A DNA stretch of 64,000 bases from Hippopus hippopus. Lineage: Eukaryota > Mollusca > Bivalvia > Cardiida > Cardiidae. The stretch is from assembly GCA_946811185.2 (NCBI GenBank), contig OX328109.1, forward strand, positions 35,820,129 through 35,884,128, given 5' to 3'. This document shows, in pieces, positions 30,456-40,629 of this stretch; position 1 is the first letter of the stretch, and every line of letters starts with the position of its first letter. A program made the translations under genes and the position numbers. The notes below the pieces were generated by a model. It was given only the letters and a program-made list of their open reading frames with translations, did not search any database and was not told the DNA's origin.

Positions 30456-31265
30456 TTTAAAGCTTTTCTGCAGAATCTCGTTTTTTAACAACCTTGAGGA
30501 AGGGGCATTTGAAAACATTGTCGGAAAAGGAGGAAATGCTGGTGCCAAGCATTTTCTCTTTTGCCACAATGTTTTCTACCCCTTTAAAAAAAGTTTGTAT
30601 CATTTGAGATGTAGGCAATATATCGTCTGCAAATTCTTTGATTTGGAGAGGGCTAAAATTTTGTTGACTGGAAAATAGTTTATTTACCAGTATTTTTGAA
30701 AATGAGATTGTAGGCCAACACAACATAAATGATTTTTCTGTTTTTCTCAACAGCTGTCAAGACCTTTTTAAAAGGAGGGAAGGGAGGGCTGGTGTTGTTT
30801 AGGAACACAAATCACATCTGTTAAGACTTTTGCGAGAGAGAGAGAGAGAGCGGGGGGGGTGGAAATGTGGGGAAAAAAGCATTGAATTTCACTGGTTGCA
30901 AATAATGTACTCCTTTCGTGTTACGTTTTCTTGACAGTGAGAAATTATTCGTTTCCTTTCAAGTCAATTTTGTTATTGTTTATAGCATGTTACTGCATAT
31001 TCTTTGCAGAAGGTTAATTCCAGACAAATGGATTAACCTTCTATAAAATAATCTTATGTATTTAGGACTCTGAAAAGAAATCACTTGAAAACATTGGGGG
31101 AAAAGGAGAAAATGCTGGAAACCAGCATTTTCTCCTTTTCCCACAATGTTTCCTGTCCATTCACAAAAAAATCTAATCTTTTTACCCATACTTGATGTGT
31201 GGTTTTGTAAATGCTTTTGATATAGACACATATAAAATTTTGTTGTCTTGTTATGACTTAGAGAA
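30455..31265. repeat. Two family A MITEs and a GA/G low-complexity tract
   Basis: Copies lie at about 30455-30680 and 31035-31265, both with the hairpin. Between them is a (GA)n tract followed by eight G at about 30833-30860. Confidence 0.75.
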
Positions 31266-31369
31266 ATGTTATGCACCATATCTCAATGTAATTACATGCA
31301 AATTAAAGGACAAAAAGACATGTGTTTGTTTCTTTTTTCTGACAATCTTCAATATCTCCTAGTTAATTG

Positions 31370-31605
31370 ATTAATAGAATGGTGTTTTACGCAGCTTTCA
31401 ACATTATTTCAGTCATATCATGGCAACAGCTCACATATTCATGTATTTCCTGGGTTGCAGCAGTACTAGGTAAGGGCTCTGAAGTTTCTTACCGTAGAAC
31501 ACTCCCACGAAAATCCCAGTGGATGCATTGAGGCTCAAACCCAGGGCCTCCAGGTCATGAGTCCTACACTTTACCACTGAGCCGCGCAGGACCCCTCGGT
31601 TTCTC
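31370..31605 (-). repeat. SINE, reverse orientation
   Basis: The reverse complement of the 14690 family: tcctacactttaccactgagcc is the complement of its head. It is followed 70 bp later by a forward copy. Confidence 0.75.
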
Positions 31606-31671
31606 CTAGTAAAATTGGTAATCATTTCGTTTTTCGAGGTATCATCTAGAAATAACCTGTATTCACTACTA

Positions 31672-31900
31672 AATCGGGGTCCTACGTGGCTCAGTGGTAA
31701 GATGAAGGATTCGTTACCTACAGGCCCATGGTTTGATCCTCACCTGAAGCACTGGGTTTTACGAGGGAGTGTCCCAGGGCAAGACAATTCAGAGCTCTAG
31801 CCTGGTGCTTGGGAAAACCACGACATACATGAATAAGTGAGCTATTACCATATACGACAAATAATGCTGAATGTGGTGCAAAATACCTATCAGTCATTGC
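31672..31900 (+). repeat. SINE, forward orientation
   Basis: The head tacgtggctcagtggtaaga and body cccagggcaagacaattcag match the 14690 copy. With the copy at 31370 it forms an inverted pair. Confidence 0.75.
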
Positions 31901-32065
31901 TAAATGATACTAGTATCTCTAGGAAATAACCTGCAGTCAAGAAACGGTTTCAAATCACTTCTATGTCATATACCCTATAGAGGGCTAGCTGCTCTGACCA
32001 TCTGGTATCTGCTAGAACAGCATACATCAATCATTCTTTAATTCAATCTAAGTCTATTTCTAGCT

Positions 32066-32137
32066 TTAGAAAGTAACATAACTTATGATTGGCTAAACCA
32101 TTTGGTTTAGCCAATTAGAAGTTGTGTTACTTTCAGA
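32066..32137. repeat. ~70-bp hairpin
   Basis: tagaaagtaacataactta...ttggctaaacca is mirrored by tggtttagccaa...gtgttactttcag around a short loop. Confidence 0.8.
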
Positions 32138-32231
32138 TTTAGAAAATTCTTGAGAATAAGACCAAGAATGTTCTTAAGAATGGTTGGTAAAAATGTGCCT
32201 AGTTTTTGTTGACTACGGTCTCAATTCATTC

Positions 32232-32425
32232 TTTGAACTTTTTACCTGATGATCTTGATGAGACTCCTCTCGATTAAAAACTTTTGCAGACGACAAATGT
32301 GGCATAAATAATTGGAAGTAATCAGTGTGGAACAAGGAGAAAATGATTATTAGCAGTTTCTCCTTTTCGTGCAACGTTTTCAAAAGCCTTCTTTCTCGGA
32401 ATCGTTTAGAAAAGGATTAAAAAGG
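32232..32425 (-). mobile_element. Family A MITE, decayed
   Basis: It retains actttttacctgatgatc, ggaacaaggagaaaatgatt and its complement. Confidence 0.55.
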
Positions 32426-32839
32426 AGACATTCGGGGTTTGGTTTTTTTTTTTTTGTCAAAGACATAAACTTCCTGTTACCAATTGTTATATTTTGCTCC
32501 TGATCTGTGTGAAAACCTCGGTAGATGTGGCTAAAGAGCATGTAAAGCCAGTATGTAATGAGCCACGCTCTGGCAAAAGGATGCTTAATACATCTCCGTG
32601 ATGCATTGTACCATGCAAGTCCTCATATAATTATGTACGGACAGCCATGGCTGTCTTATATCGTTCTTTTACAGTTCATTGCAGCATTGTTGTAATATAT
32701 GGCTTCATTACAACTATATATTAAATGAAAACATCTTTATATGGAACCAAACTGTGTTTATATTAATGCATTCGTCCATATATTGAACCAAAGAAGCATG
32801 GTATTGCTTGGGTTCATCAATATATTGAATGAATTAAAA

Positions 32840-33075
32840 CAAATGCAGTTTGGTTCAATAATTTGATGAATCCAAACCATACCATGCTTCTTTGGTTCAA
32901 TATATGGATAAATGGATTAATATCAACACAGTTTGGTTCAACAATTTGATGAATCCAAACAATACCATGCTTCTTTGCTTCAATATATGGACAAATGGAT
33001 TAATATAAACACAGTTTGGTTCCATAATTTGATGAATCCAAACAATACCATGCTTCTTTGCTTCAATATATGGAA
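32840..33075 (+). repeat. Left subterminal tandem array (~95-bp unit)
   Basis: About 2.5 units of atgaatccaaacaatacc, atgcttctttg, ttcaatatatgg and aaatggattaatat. Predicted short ORFs here are translations of this repeat. Confidence 0.85.
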
Positions 33076-33136
33076 ATCTACATGCAATGTAGATTTTGAG
33101 TTAGAAGGCGCCTAATGTGCAGCCCGATATTACACA

Positions 33137-34150
33137 TAGAGCAACTTCGGGTATTGCCGACCGTCGGCAGTTATCGTCAATCCTTTATTGTGTCCTTTAA
33201 TTCCATGAAAGATGAGCAAATTCCATTTTTATGATGTAATATATGACGTCAATATTTTATCTCATCGCCGTGCCGGAAGTAAACAGTACTCTGTAAGCCC
33301 CAAAGAGTAAGTAAAATTTTACAATGTTAAAATTTCCCAACGTTAACGTCTACGATAAGGAGGGTGGCGATTTTTGTCAACGCGTAGCGCGTATTGAAAT
33401 GTGCTCGATTGCTTGAATCTTAACTTAGATACGAATTTAAGATATAGAATAGTGTTCGCATCACAATATCGAGCGTGTTTTACCCGCCATAAAGCAGCCT
33501 ATAGATGTGTCGATAACTGCCGACGCTAATTTATGCGATTGGCAATTATCGACAGGTTAACACATGAATAAAAGGAAAAATAATTAATATGTATTATATA
33601 ACCACAATTCCCTTTTTTCTTTCGGGTTACAGCTATGTCCAGACAAACTGGCTTGAAAACTCATGTAACGAGTTCAATAGTCGCCGACTAAAATGTCAAG
33701 GGGCATAGAAATGGTGCGCAGTGACGCAATGTCCGAACCTCTTGGTCCACGATATTTACAACATGTGCTTGTTCGGCCTTCTTTTGCGGTTGTACTAACG
33801 TTATGCGTAAAGTTTTATTTGAATTGCTTTATATTAGATCTAACTCAGCAACGAGTATTTGGTTAAAACCCGTAATGACGAGATAAAAGAGGATTTTGAT
33901 GTTTAATTTATGAAAATTGAATACCATGTCGATAATAGACGAAACCTGTCGATATCACCCTACATATCCTTATGTAATGTTGGCGTTATTTGCTGCCATA
34001 CGCAACTTGGGGCCATAATTTTATACGTATAGATCAGTAGAGTAACCGCAAAATAAACCACTGGTAACTTCCGTTTGTATTTAAAGCGGCTGTTATCGAC
34101 ACCACACTTTCCAATTTCTTAAAGTGTCGATAATACCCTACGTTGCTCTA
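33137..34150. mobile_element. ~1.0 kb nested element with AGAGCAAC ends
   Basis: The ends are mirrored: tagagcaacttcgggtatt at left and aataccctacgttgctcta at right, possibly with TA target duplication. A tatcgac/gtcgata motif recurs at least seven times, near both ends and inside. It has no convincing ORF. Confidence 0.6.
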
Positions 34151-34317
34151 CTGTTAGCAGCAACATGTGTCTATCTATTTTCCATTATTGTTTAAGTACT
34201 TGGTATGTTGTACATTTGTAAATAGCCACACGTTTGAGAACATGATAAATGGCACAACAAGGTTTAAGGATCAAATTGCACATCATGTGCCATTTGATAT
34301 TGTCTATGCTGTAAGCA

Positions 34318-34532
34318 GTTATCCCTTTAACGGACGACAACATTTCTGACTTGCCCAACTTGAGAGCATTTGCAGATGTCAAATGAGATCCCGCTAAAAT
34401 GACAACTTGCTTTTAGGAATAGTAGAATACTGTGTAAAAGGAAGAAAAACTGGTTACCAGCGTTTCCCCCTTCTCAAACTATGACCTCTTTCTCAGCGTC
34501 AATAAAACCTGAGATTGTGTGGTAAAGGGTTG
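34318..34532 (-). mobile_element. Family A MITE, decayed
   Basis: It keeps tgcccaacttgagagcattt, ctggttaccag and tgtgtggtaaagggtt. Confidence 0.65.
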
Positions 34533-34539
34533 TAGCTAA

Positions 34540-36835
34540 TCCTATCTACTGTCATCATTGATTATAGGAGCGTAAGCAAATTTCGCTAGTAATCGAATTT
34601 CGCCAACTATGTTTTCGTGCAATATTTTCGTATCTGTGACACCATCCATTCACGGAAATGATTGATATATTAGCAGCAAAGGTGTTTTGAACTGTCATTT
34701 GAATCTAATGACAGAAAAATACCTATCAATAGGAAAAATAGTTCATAAGCGACCTCTCACATGCTTTTCCCCGCCATTTTATTATCACTTTTCAGGTGTC
34801 TCCTTTATATGCAGATTTTAAAAGATACTTTTAGCTTAAAACTTTTTTGTGTCGTCAATTTTCGGTTTGACAGGTTATCTTTTGAACTTTAATAGCCGAA
34901 GTTTCGTATGGGGCACCTAAAGGGAAATATATCCATATGAATGACAGAGGGGTCCTTATTCATTTTTTTCCTAAGAAAATAGACTGAATCAGGTACAAAA
35001 TCACTACGAAGACAAGAAAATAGCTTTTTCTGTGAGCTACAAGAGGTTATCTTTTTTAGATTTACAGCCTCTTTATCCCCAACACTGTCATCCTGAGTTA
35101 GACTGTAATATTTCAGTGCCACAGCAAGAAATAATTACACGAAAAATCACATAACTGTCGATTTTGTTTTCTGAGAGCTGCGTTTTGTTTTACGTCCTTC
35201 AGGTTTTCTCATAGGAAGTAAATGTAGAGTTAATATCCAAGGGAGGCAATGAATATTGCTGAAATGATGCTGTGAATTTTTTATTTCATTTTACCCTCTC
35301 TGGGGCCTCTAATTTTTGGAAAACCAGAGTTGTCGAAATTGGCTTACTCTTTTCATAGATGGCGACTTTGCACTGTCTCACTTCTAACGATATTTTGACA
35401 GATAAATTTAGATGTTTAAGTGGCAAAAAGTTATTTTTACAAAAGTATTTAAATACAAGTGCATAGATATTTAACCATAAAGAAAATTACTATTGTTTTG
35501 TGCAATCCGCAAGAGCAGTTTCCCTTGCGTTGGCGAAATTTGATTACACCAGTATAGTTTAAGTAGTCTATGTGTTGTAGAAATGTGACTAGTCGTCCAC
35601 CAAGAATCTGCTTAGTGCATGCAGTGTGAGTTTCTGACCGGATGGAACATTACTTGAAGTCTGATCTTGTTTGCACTGTGGTCACTAAATAGATTTATCT
35701 GTTTCCAACGCCGCCATCGCTAATTTGGGTCACTCCCCCAAAATCACGCATTGTAAGAAACATAGACATGTACATTTTATACTTGAGTTATAAACGAAAT
35801 AAGACTAAAAAGGAACAAAAAAAACTTACCTTTAATCATTTTTCCAATATTCTTCATTTCATCACATCTATACAATTTCTAAACAACACAACTTTACGTT
35901 TTACAAACGAATGGAATGTCTTCATTGACTGACTCAGCCAGAACGTTTTCAGGAAAAAAGCGTGCAGCGCGTGAATGACCCAGGTCGGCCTAAAATATCA
36001 CGGTACCCAATGGAAAATAAATTACGGTATCCGTTATACGGATCATATCTATTGTGTATTGTAAAAGTTTGATATAGTATTCAGTGTAGTATGTAAATTC
36101 TGAACAGCTGTAAATAGTACATGTTAAATTTGTTCATCACCAAGCCTTATTATTGTTATCACCATCGTCATTATTATCATTAATTGTGCTTTCTCTGCGA
36201 TTATCTTAGTTATTTTTAATTCTATTCTAGATCAGAATGCACCTTACTTACACACTTTCTTTGAGTATTTATCTGTTAAAATAAAAAAATGTGTACATAG
36301 TCAACTTTAAACATGCCACCCACGAACAGCTCACCTTTGCGGTAAGTGTGGGCATAGATCAGCTGACGCATTTGCGTTGCCAGAGCTACGTCCACACTTC
36401 CTGCGAGTTTATAAGACGCGTCTTAAAAAAAAATAAAGCTGGGATGTACTAATTCGCATATGGAACAGATAGAATAACTAACTTTATAATTCGTTTTACA
36501 TCAGTATACCGGTGTGTGCTACATCCTCGTGGTGGGTTGAAGGAGATATTGCTCGTTACGATCGATTTCTCATTTAACTCATTATCTGGTGTGGCGTACA
36601 CCGGACGCAAATTTTTCTATGACTAGATGTAGTAATATTATATAATTTACCAATAAGAACTTTAAGATATGTACCTCTTCGCCTCTATTCTAGCTTTTAT
36701 CGATTTTCCCGTTAGACAAATGTTACCCTTACCTTTCATGACCTCCCCTCTACACTTTCTATCCTTTTCCTTCTTATACTTTTAAGGTCCAATTACACTA
36801 TGATCTCTATGTCATTTATCTATTTGTATTACCAT
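34540..36835. other. Unassigned interior of the 5.1 kb element
   Basis: I see no gene or confident repeat here. The phrase caaatttcg...tttcgccaac at 34577-34610 and its near-complement at about 35527-35550 may be ends of another ~1 kb insertion. Confidence 0.4.
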
Positions 36836-36892
36836 ACTGTATGTTGTACATACGTGGAAAAAATAAAGTTTATTGAATTGAATTGAATTGAT
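36836..36892 (+). repeat. Retroelement-like 3' tail
   Basis: aaaaaataaagtttattgaa followed by a (TTGAA)n tail interrupts the ~95-bp array, as expected for the 3' end of a non-LTR element inserted into it. Its 5' extent is unclear. Confidence 0.5.
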
Positions 36893-37560
36893 AAATGGAT
36901 TAATATCAACATAGTTTGGTTCAACAATTTGATGAATCCAAACAATACCATGCTTCTTTGCTTCAATATATGGACAAATGGATTAATATCAACACAGTTT
37001 GGTTCCATAATTTGATGAATCCAAACAATACCATGCTTCTTTGCTTCAATATATGGAAAAATGGATTAATATCAACACAGTTTGGTTCAACAATTTGATG
37101 AATCCAAACAATACCATGCTTCTTTGCTTCAATATATGGACAAATGGATTAATATCAACACAGTTTGGTTCAACAATTTGATGAATCCAAACAATACCAT
37201 GCTTCTTTGCTTCAATATATGGATAAATGGATTAATATAAACACAGTTTGGTTCCATAATTTGATGAATCCAAACAATATCATGCTTCTTTGATTCAATA
37301 TATGGACGAATGCATTAATATAAAGACAGTTTGGTCAATATATTGACGAATCCAAACAATACCATGCTCCTTTGGTTCAATATATGGACAAATGGATTAA
37401 TATAAACACAGTTTGGTTCAACAATTTGATGAATCCAAACAATACCATGCTTCTTTGCTTCAATATATGGACAAATGGATTAATACAAACACAGTTTGGT
37501 TCAATATATTGCTGAACCCAAGCAATACCATGCTTCTTTGGTTCAATATATGGACAAATG
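36893..37560 (+). repeat. Right subterminal tandem array (~95-bp unit)
   Basis: About seven units alternate aatttgatgaatccaaacaa, taccatgcttctttgcttca and atatatggacaaatggatta. Later units drift into the inverted terminal sequence. Confidence 0.88.
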
Positions 37561-38169
37561 CATTGATATAAAGACAGTTTGGTTCAATATATTGATGAAC
37601 CAAAGCAATACCATGCTTCTTTGGTTCAATATATGGACGAATGCATTAATATAAACACAGTTTGGTTCCATATAAACATGTTTTCATTTAATATATACAC
37701 ATTTTGGTGCAATGAACTGTAAAAGAACGATATAAGACAGCTATGGCTTTCCATAATTATGGGTCCATTATATCCATCTTCTCTACCACAACTTAATCAT
37801 TAGATAGAATTGTCATTGGACATATAAAAAAATGACCAGAAGCAAAGAGTTCCGGCCTAGGTCAGCCTACGCGGACTGCGCAAACTGATCTGAGTCGATA
37901 CTTAATTGCAGATGTGGATGCATTGAACTCGGCGCAGGCTGACCTGAGTCGATACTTTATTGCAAATTCATTAAGCCCCCTTCTCACGGGGCATGACTCA
38001 TATAGACCGACATTCTTATGTATTGACTTTTACAGGAAAATTTTAAAAGGCTTTGTAGTGTGTTAATGTACCTTGTACTCTGTATACAACTCTAAGTGCA
38101 TGTTACTTTTATCAAGGGAAGTTAGTGGGCGCCAGCTTTTGTCATTGTGACTTGATATGTGATTAAAAA

Positions 38170-38437
38170 AAATGAGCAATGCTATGGCTAAAGGGGGCTT
38201 AATGCATCTCAGTGATGCATGATACCAAGCAGGTCTTCACAGTATTATGGATTCATAAAATTCATTTTGTACAACAACCGAACGAATCATGAGGTACAAT
38301 TATCCTATGACTTGCGAAAAATTGACCAATAGCAAAACGTTTCGGCTCAGGTCAGCCTGCGCGAATTGCGCAGGCTGACCTGGGTCGAAACTTTTTGCAG
38401 ATGCATTAAGTTCTCTTTTTACAGTGCATGGCTCAAA
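38170..38437. mobile_element. Family B MITE
   Basis: It has a well-kept stem, caggtcagcctgcgcgaatt and its complement, and ends acagtgcatggctca. Confidence 0.85.
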
Positions 38438-38884
38438 TAGATATACTTTGCATTGTTGCAAATTAAAGTTTTGTCAAAAGATTTCGTATTAACCTTTAAA
38501 GGGAGCTGTTAAGATGTTTATAATTGCATGTCACTTAATGAAATGATTATTCACTGAAAGTAAGTAAGGCAACAGCTGGCAAATCATCGGCTAAGAAAAA
38601 AGATAAATGTTAAAAAAAAAAAATCAATGGTATTTTCTTAATGAGCTACGTAGCTTCGTAAATATAATTAAGGTTTAGCTCCAGAATTTTACATAGGTTT
38701 CTGGAAATGTCACGTGATCAGTAACTTGGGTCGATTATGTGTGAATCTTATTCCAATACGATGACGTCATGAAGTCATAAAAAATAGGAGTTGCCGATTC
38801 CAGAGGCCAACCCGTTATTTGAACATCAAATTTTCGTCTTTTCACTGTATTTAATTGACTATTTCCTTGACGTTTGCAGAGAAT

Positions 38885-39165
38885 TTATTGTCTAGTCTAT
38901 ATTATTGTTTAACAACAAGAACAAAAGAAAAAAAAAAAAACGAGAGCACCGCATGCGTGTGCCAACGCGCGGCTGCAAGAGCTTGAATTTCAGTGAAAAT
39001 TTTAAGTCGAAAAAGGGGCATAACTGTGTGTAAAAAATACTTTGATGGTTTTCTGCCCCCGTTGTATGAGTTTCCCTATTAATACTAGTTAACATCTTGT
39101 CCAATTTTGAACTAAATATCTTCAATAACAACAGAGATATTACAAAATGTCAAAGTTTATGCACG
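38885..39165 (-). repeat. Reversed copy of the aaggggaaccc dispersed repeat
   Basis: cgagagcaccgcatgcgtgt and gagatattacaaaatgtcaa are complements of marks at 25970-26380. Confidence 0.55.
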
Positions 39166-39369
39166 ACTATGACAAGGCTACAACAATAACTCGTCGGTTT
39201 CTTTGAAAACAACCGAGCTAAGCATACATGTACTTCGAAGCAGATAGATAAAAGGGTTCCTTTAACAACTCGTCAATGGAAAACATATTTGTACCGTAAA
39301 CAAGATTGAACTTTGCACTGATATATTATTATCAGCAAATTGACCCTTCACCCACCGAGTGCGATGCAA

Positions 39370-40075
39370 TACGCTTTTGTAGACAGTGTTAGATCAAGAT
39401 CAGACTACACATAACATGTAGTTCGATTTTGGAGTTACACTGTCCAATTCGGGGAGATATTTTCATGTAACAGAAATTTTCACTTGTGATATTTTGATCT
39501 TTGCTATCGCCTGGAAAGTTCCATTTGATTTAGTGGACTGAGTAACCCTTGAGGCGCTTTTCACAACTGAACATGTATTTGCTTTTGCGGCCGGTGTACA
39601 TCAAGATCAGGCTGCACATAACGTGCAGCCTGATCTTTGATCTACACTGTCCGCTTTGGTAGAACACTTTAGACAAGAACAGTCTTGAACTTGTGATGTT
39701 TAGAGTCTTTTTTTCCGAACTGAAAAGGATCTTATGAATTTATTCAGCACTCTAAAGGTTAAGCCCAAGGCTGCTAAGCGCCACTCACTGACCTTTTGCG
39801 GACAATGTAGATCAAGATCAGACTGCACAGAACGTGCAGTCTGATCTTGGATCTACACTGTCCGATAAGGATATATTTTTCCACCCAAAATTATTTTGAA
39901 ATGGCAACATTTGGATTTTTACTATCGACTTGAAGGACTCGTGTTAGTTAATTAGCAGGATAAGGGTTTATCCTTAGACTGCTAAGTGCGACTCAAGGAC
40001 CCTTTTGCGGACAGTGTAGATCAAGATCAGACTGCACAGAACGTGCAGTCTGATCTTTATCTACACTGTCCGATG
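39370..40075. repeat. Four family C hairpins upstream of GXYLT
   Basis: Hairpins at about 39385-39430, 39595-39655, 39797-39868 and 40008-40075 share gtagatcaagatcagactgc and its complement around acgtgc. The last two sit in longer repeats of about 200 bp. They lie within 1 kb of the GXYLT start codon. Confidence 0.85.
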
Positions 40076-40369
40076 AGGAGATATCTTTCACCCAAAAATA
40101 CTTCTGAAATAGCAAAATTTGGATTTTTCTTATCGACTTGAAGGACTTATGTTAGTTACAAGGGTTAACACAAGAACTGGTGAAAATCGGAGATAGTATA
40201 TTTGTATACCCAGTCTATAATTGTCTCAAAACAGCTTGCCTGGCACATGTGTAAGTATTTACTGGCTTTGGGAAATCAACAATTATTTGAAATTTTAAAT
40301 TTGCATAATACTCTATGTTCTCTCGGGACTGTTGTTAAAAGAAGAATTTTGTTTTCGGAAAAAAAAAAT

Positions 40370-40629
40370 ATGATTGCCAATTTCCGTCGAAAATCGACCT
40401 GGAGATTGTTCTTTGCACTCCTTATGGGCTTCCTTTTGGGGAAAAACTTAGACACACAAGAAAGGAGTTCGCCTCAGTATGATCACGAAGAATATCGAGC
40501 TGTGATCGAAAAAATCTATCTTTCTAAAGACCAGAATATGGAGCGAGGTCGTTACAAAAGTGATGGGATTCTTCCAAATGTTGACCAACCGATGGATCGA
40601 AGTATAATAGAAGCGGAACAGAAAGACTG
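40370..40629 (+). CDS. GXYLT1: GXYLT exon 1, start and membrane anchor
   Basis: The start ATG at 40370 follows an A-rich run and is chosen because it puts the basic residues and the hydrophobic segment WRLFFALLMGFLLG at the N-terminus, as in type II Golgi enzymes. An in-frame extension upstream to 40202 exists but has no matching features. The donor is ctg|gtaaac, followed by a TTA-repeat. It leaves two bases of a Trp codon. Confidence 0.85.

Larger units (their letters stand above)
32636..37752. mobile_element. 5.1 kb DNA transposon with ~190-bp TIRs and subterminal tandem arrays
   Basis: It is flanked by a 9-bp direct repeat ataattatg (32627-32635 and 37753-37761). The terminal ~190 bp are inverted copies (gccatggctgtcttatatcg...ttacagttcattgca at left; complement at right), after which arrays of a ~95-bp unit (tttggttcaacaatttgatg...atatggacaaatggattaat) occur at 32840-33075 and 36893-37560. 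The 9-bp TSD and long TIRs suggest a Mutator-like non-autonomous element; no transposase is seen. Confidence 0.8.
32559..38005. mobile_element. Family B MITE split by a 5.1 kb element
   Basis: The left 77 bases (gagccacgctctggcaaaag ... ataattatg) and the right part (ataattatg|ggtccattat ... ggggcatgactcat) make one B copy when the insertion and one ataattatg are removed. Confidence 0.85.

Noticed and set aside
36300..36412. Minus-strand open segment with a protein-like composition (AHTYRKGELFVGGMF)
   Set aside because: It is only about 37 codons, lies within transposon sequence, and I recognise no family; not enough for a gene call.
32933..37098. Two nearly identical 60-codon open frames (32933 and 36916)
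   Set aside because: Both lie in the ~95-bp subterminal arrays of the transposon and only reflect the repeat.
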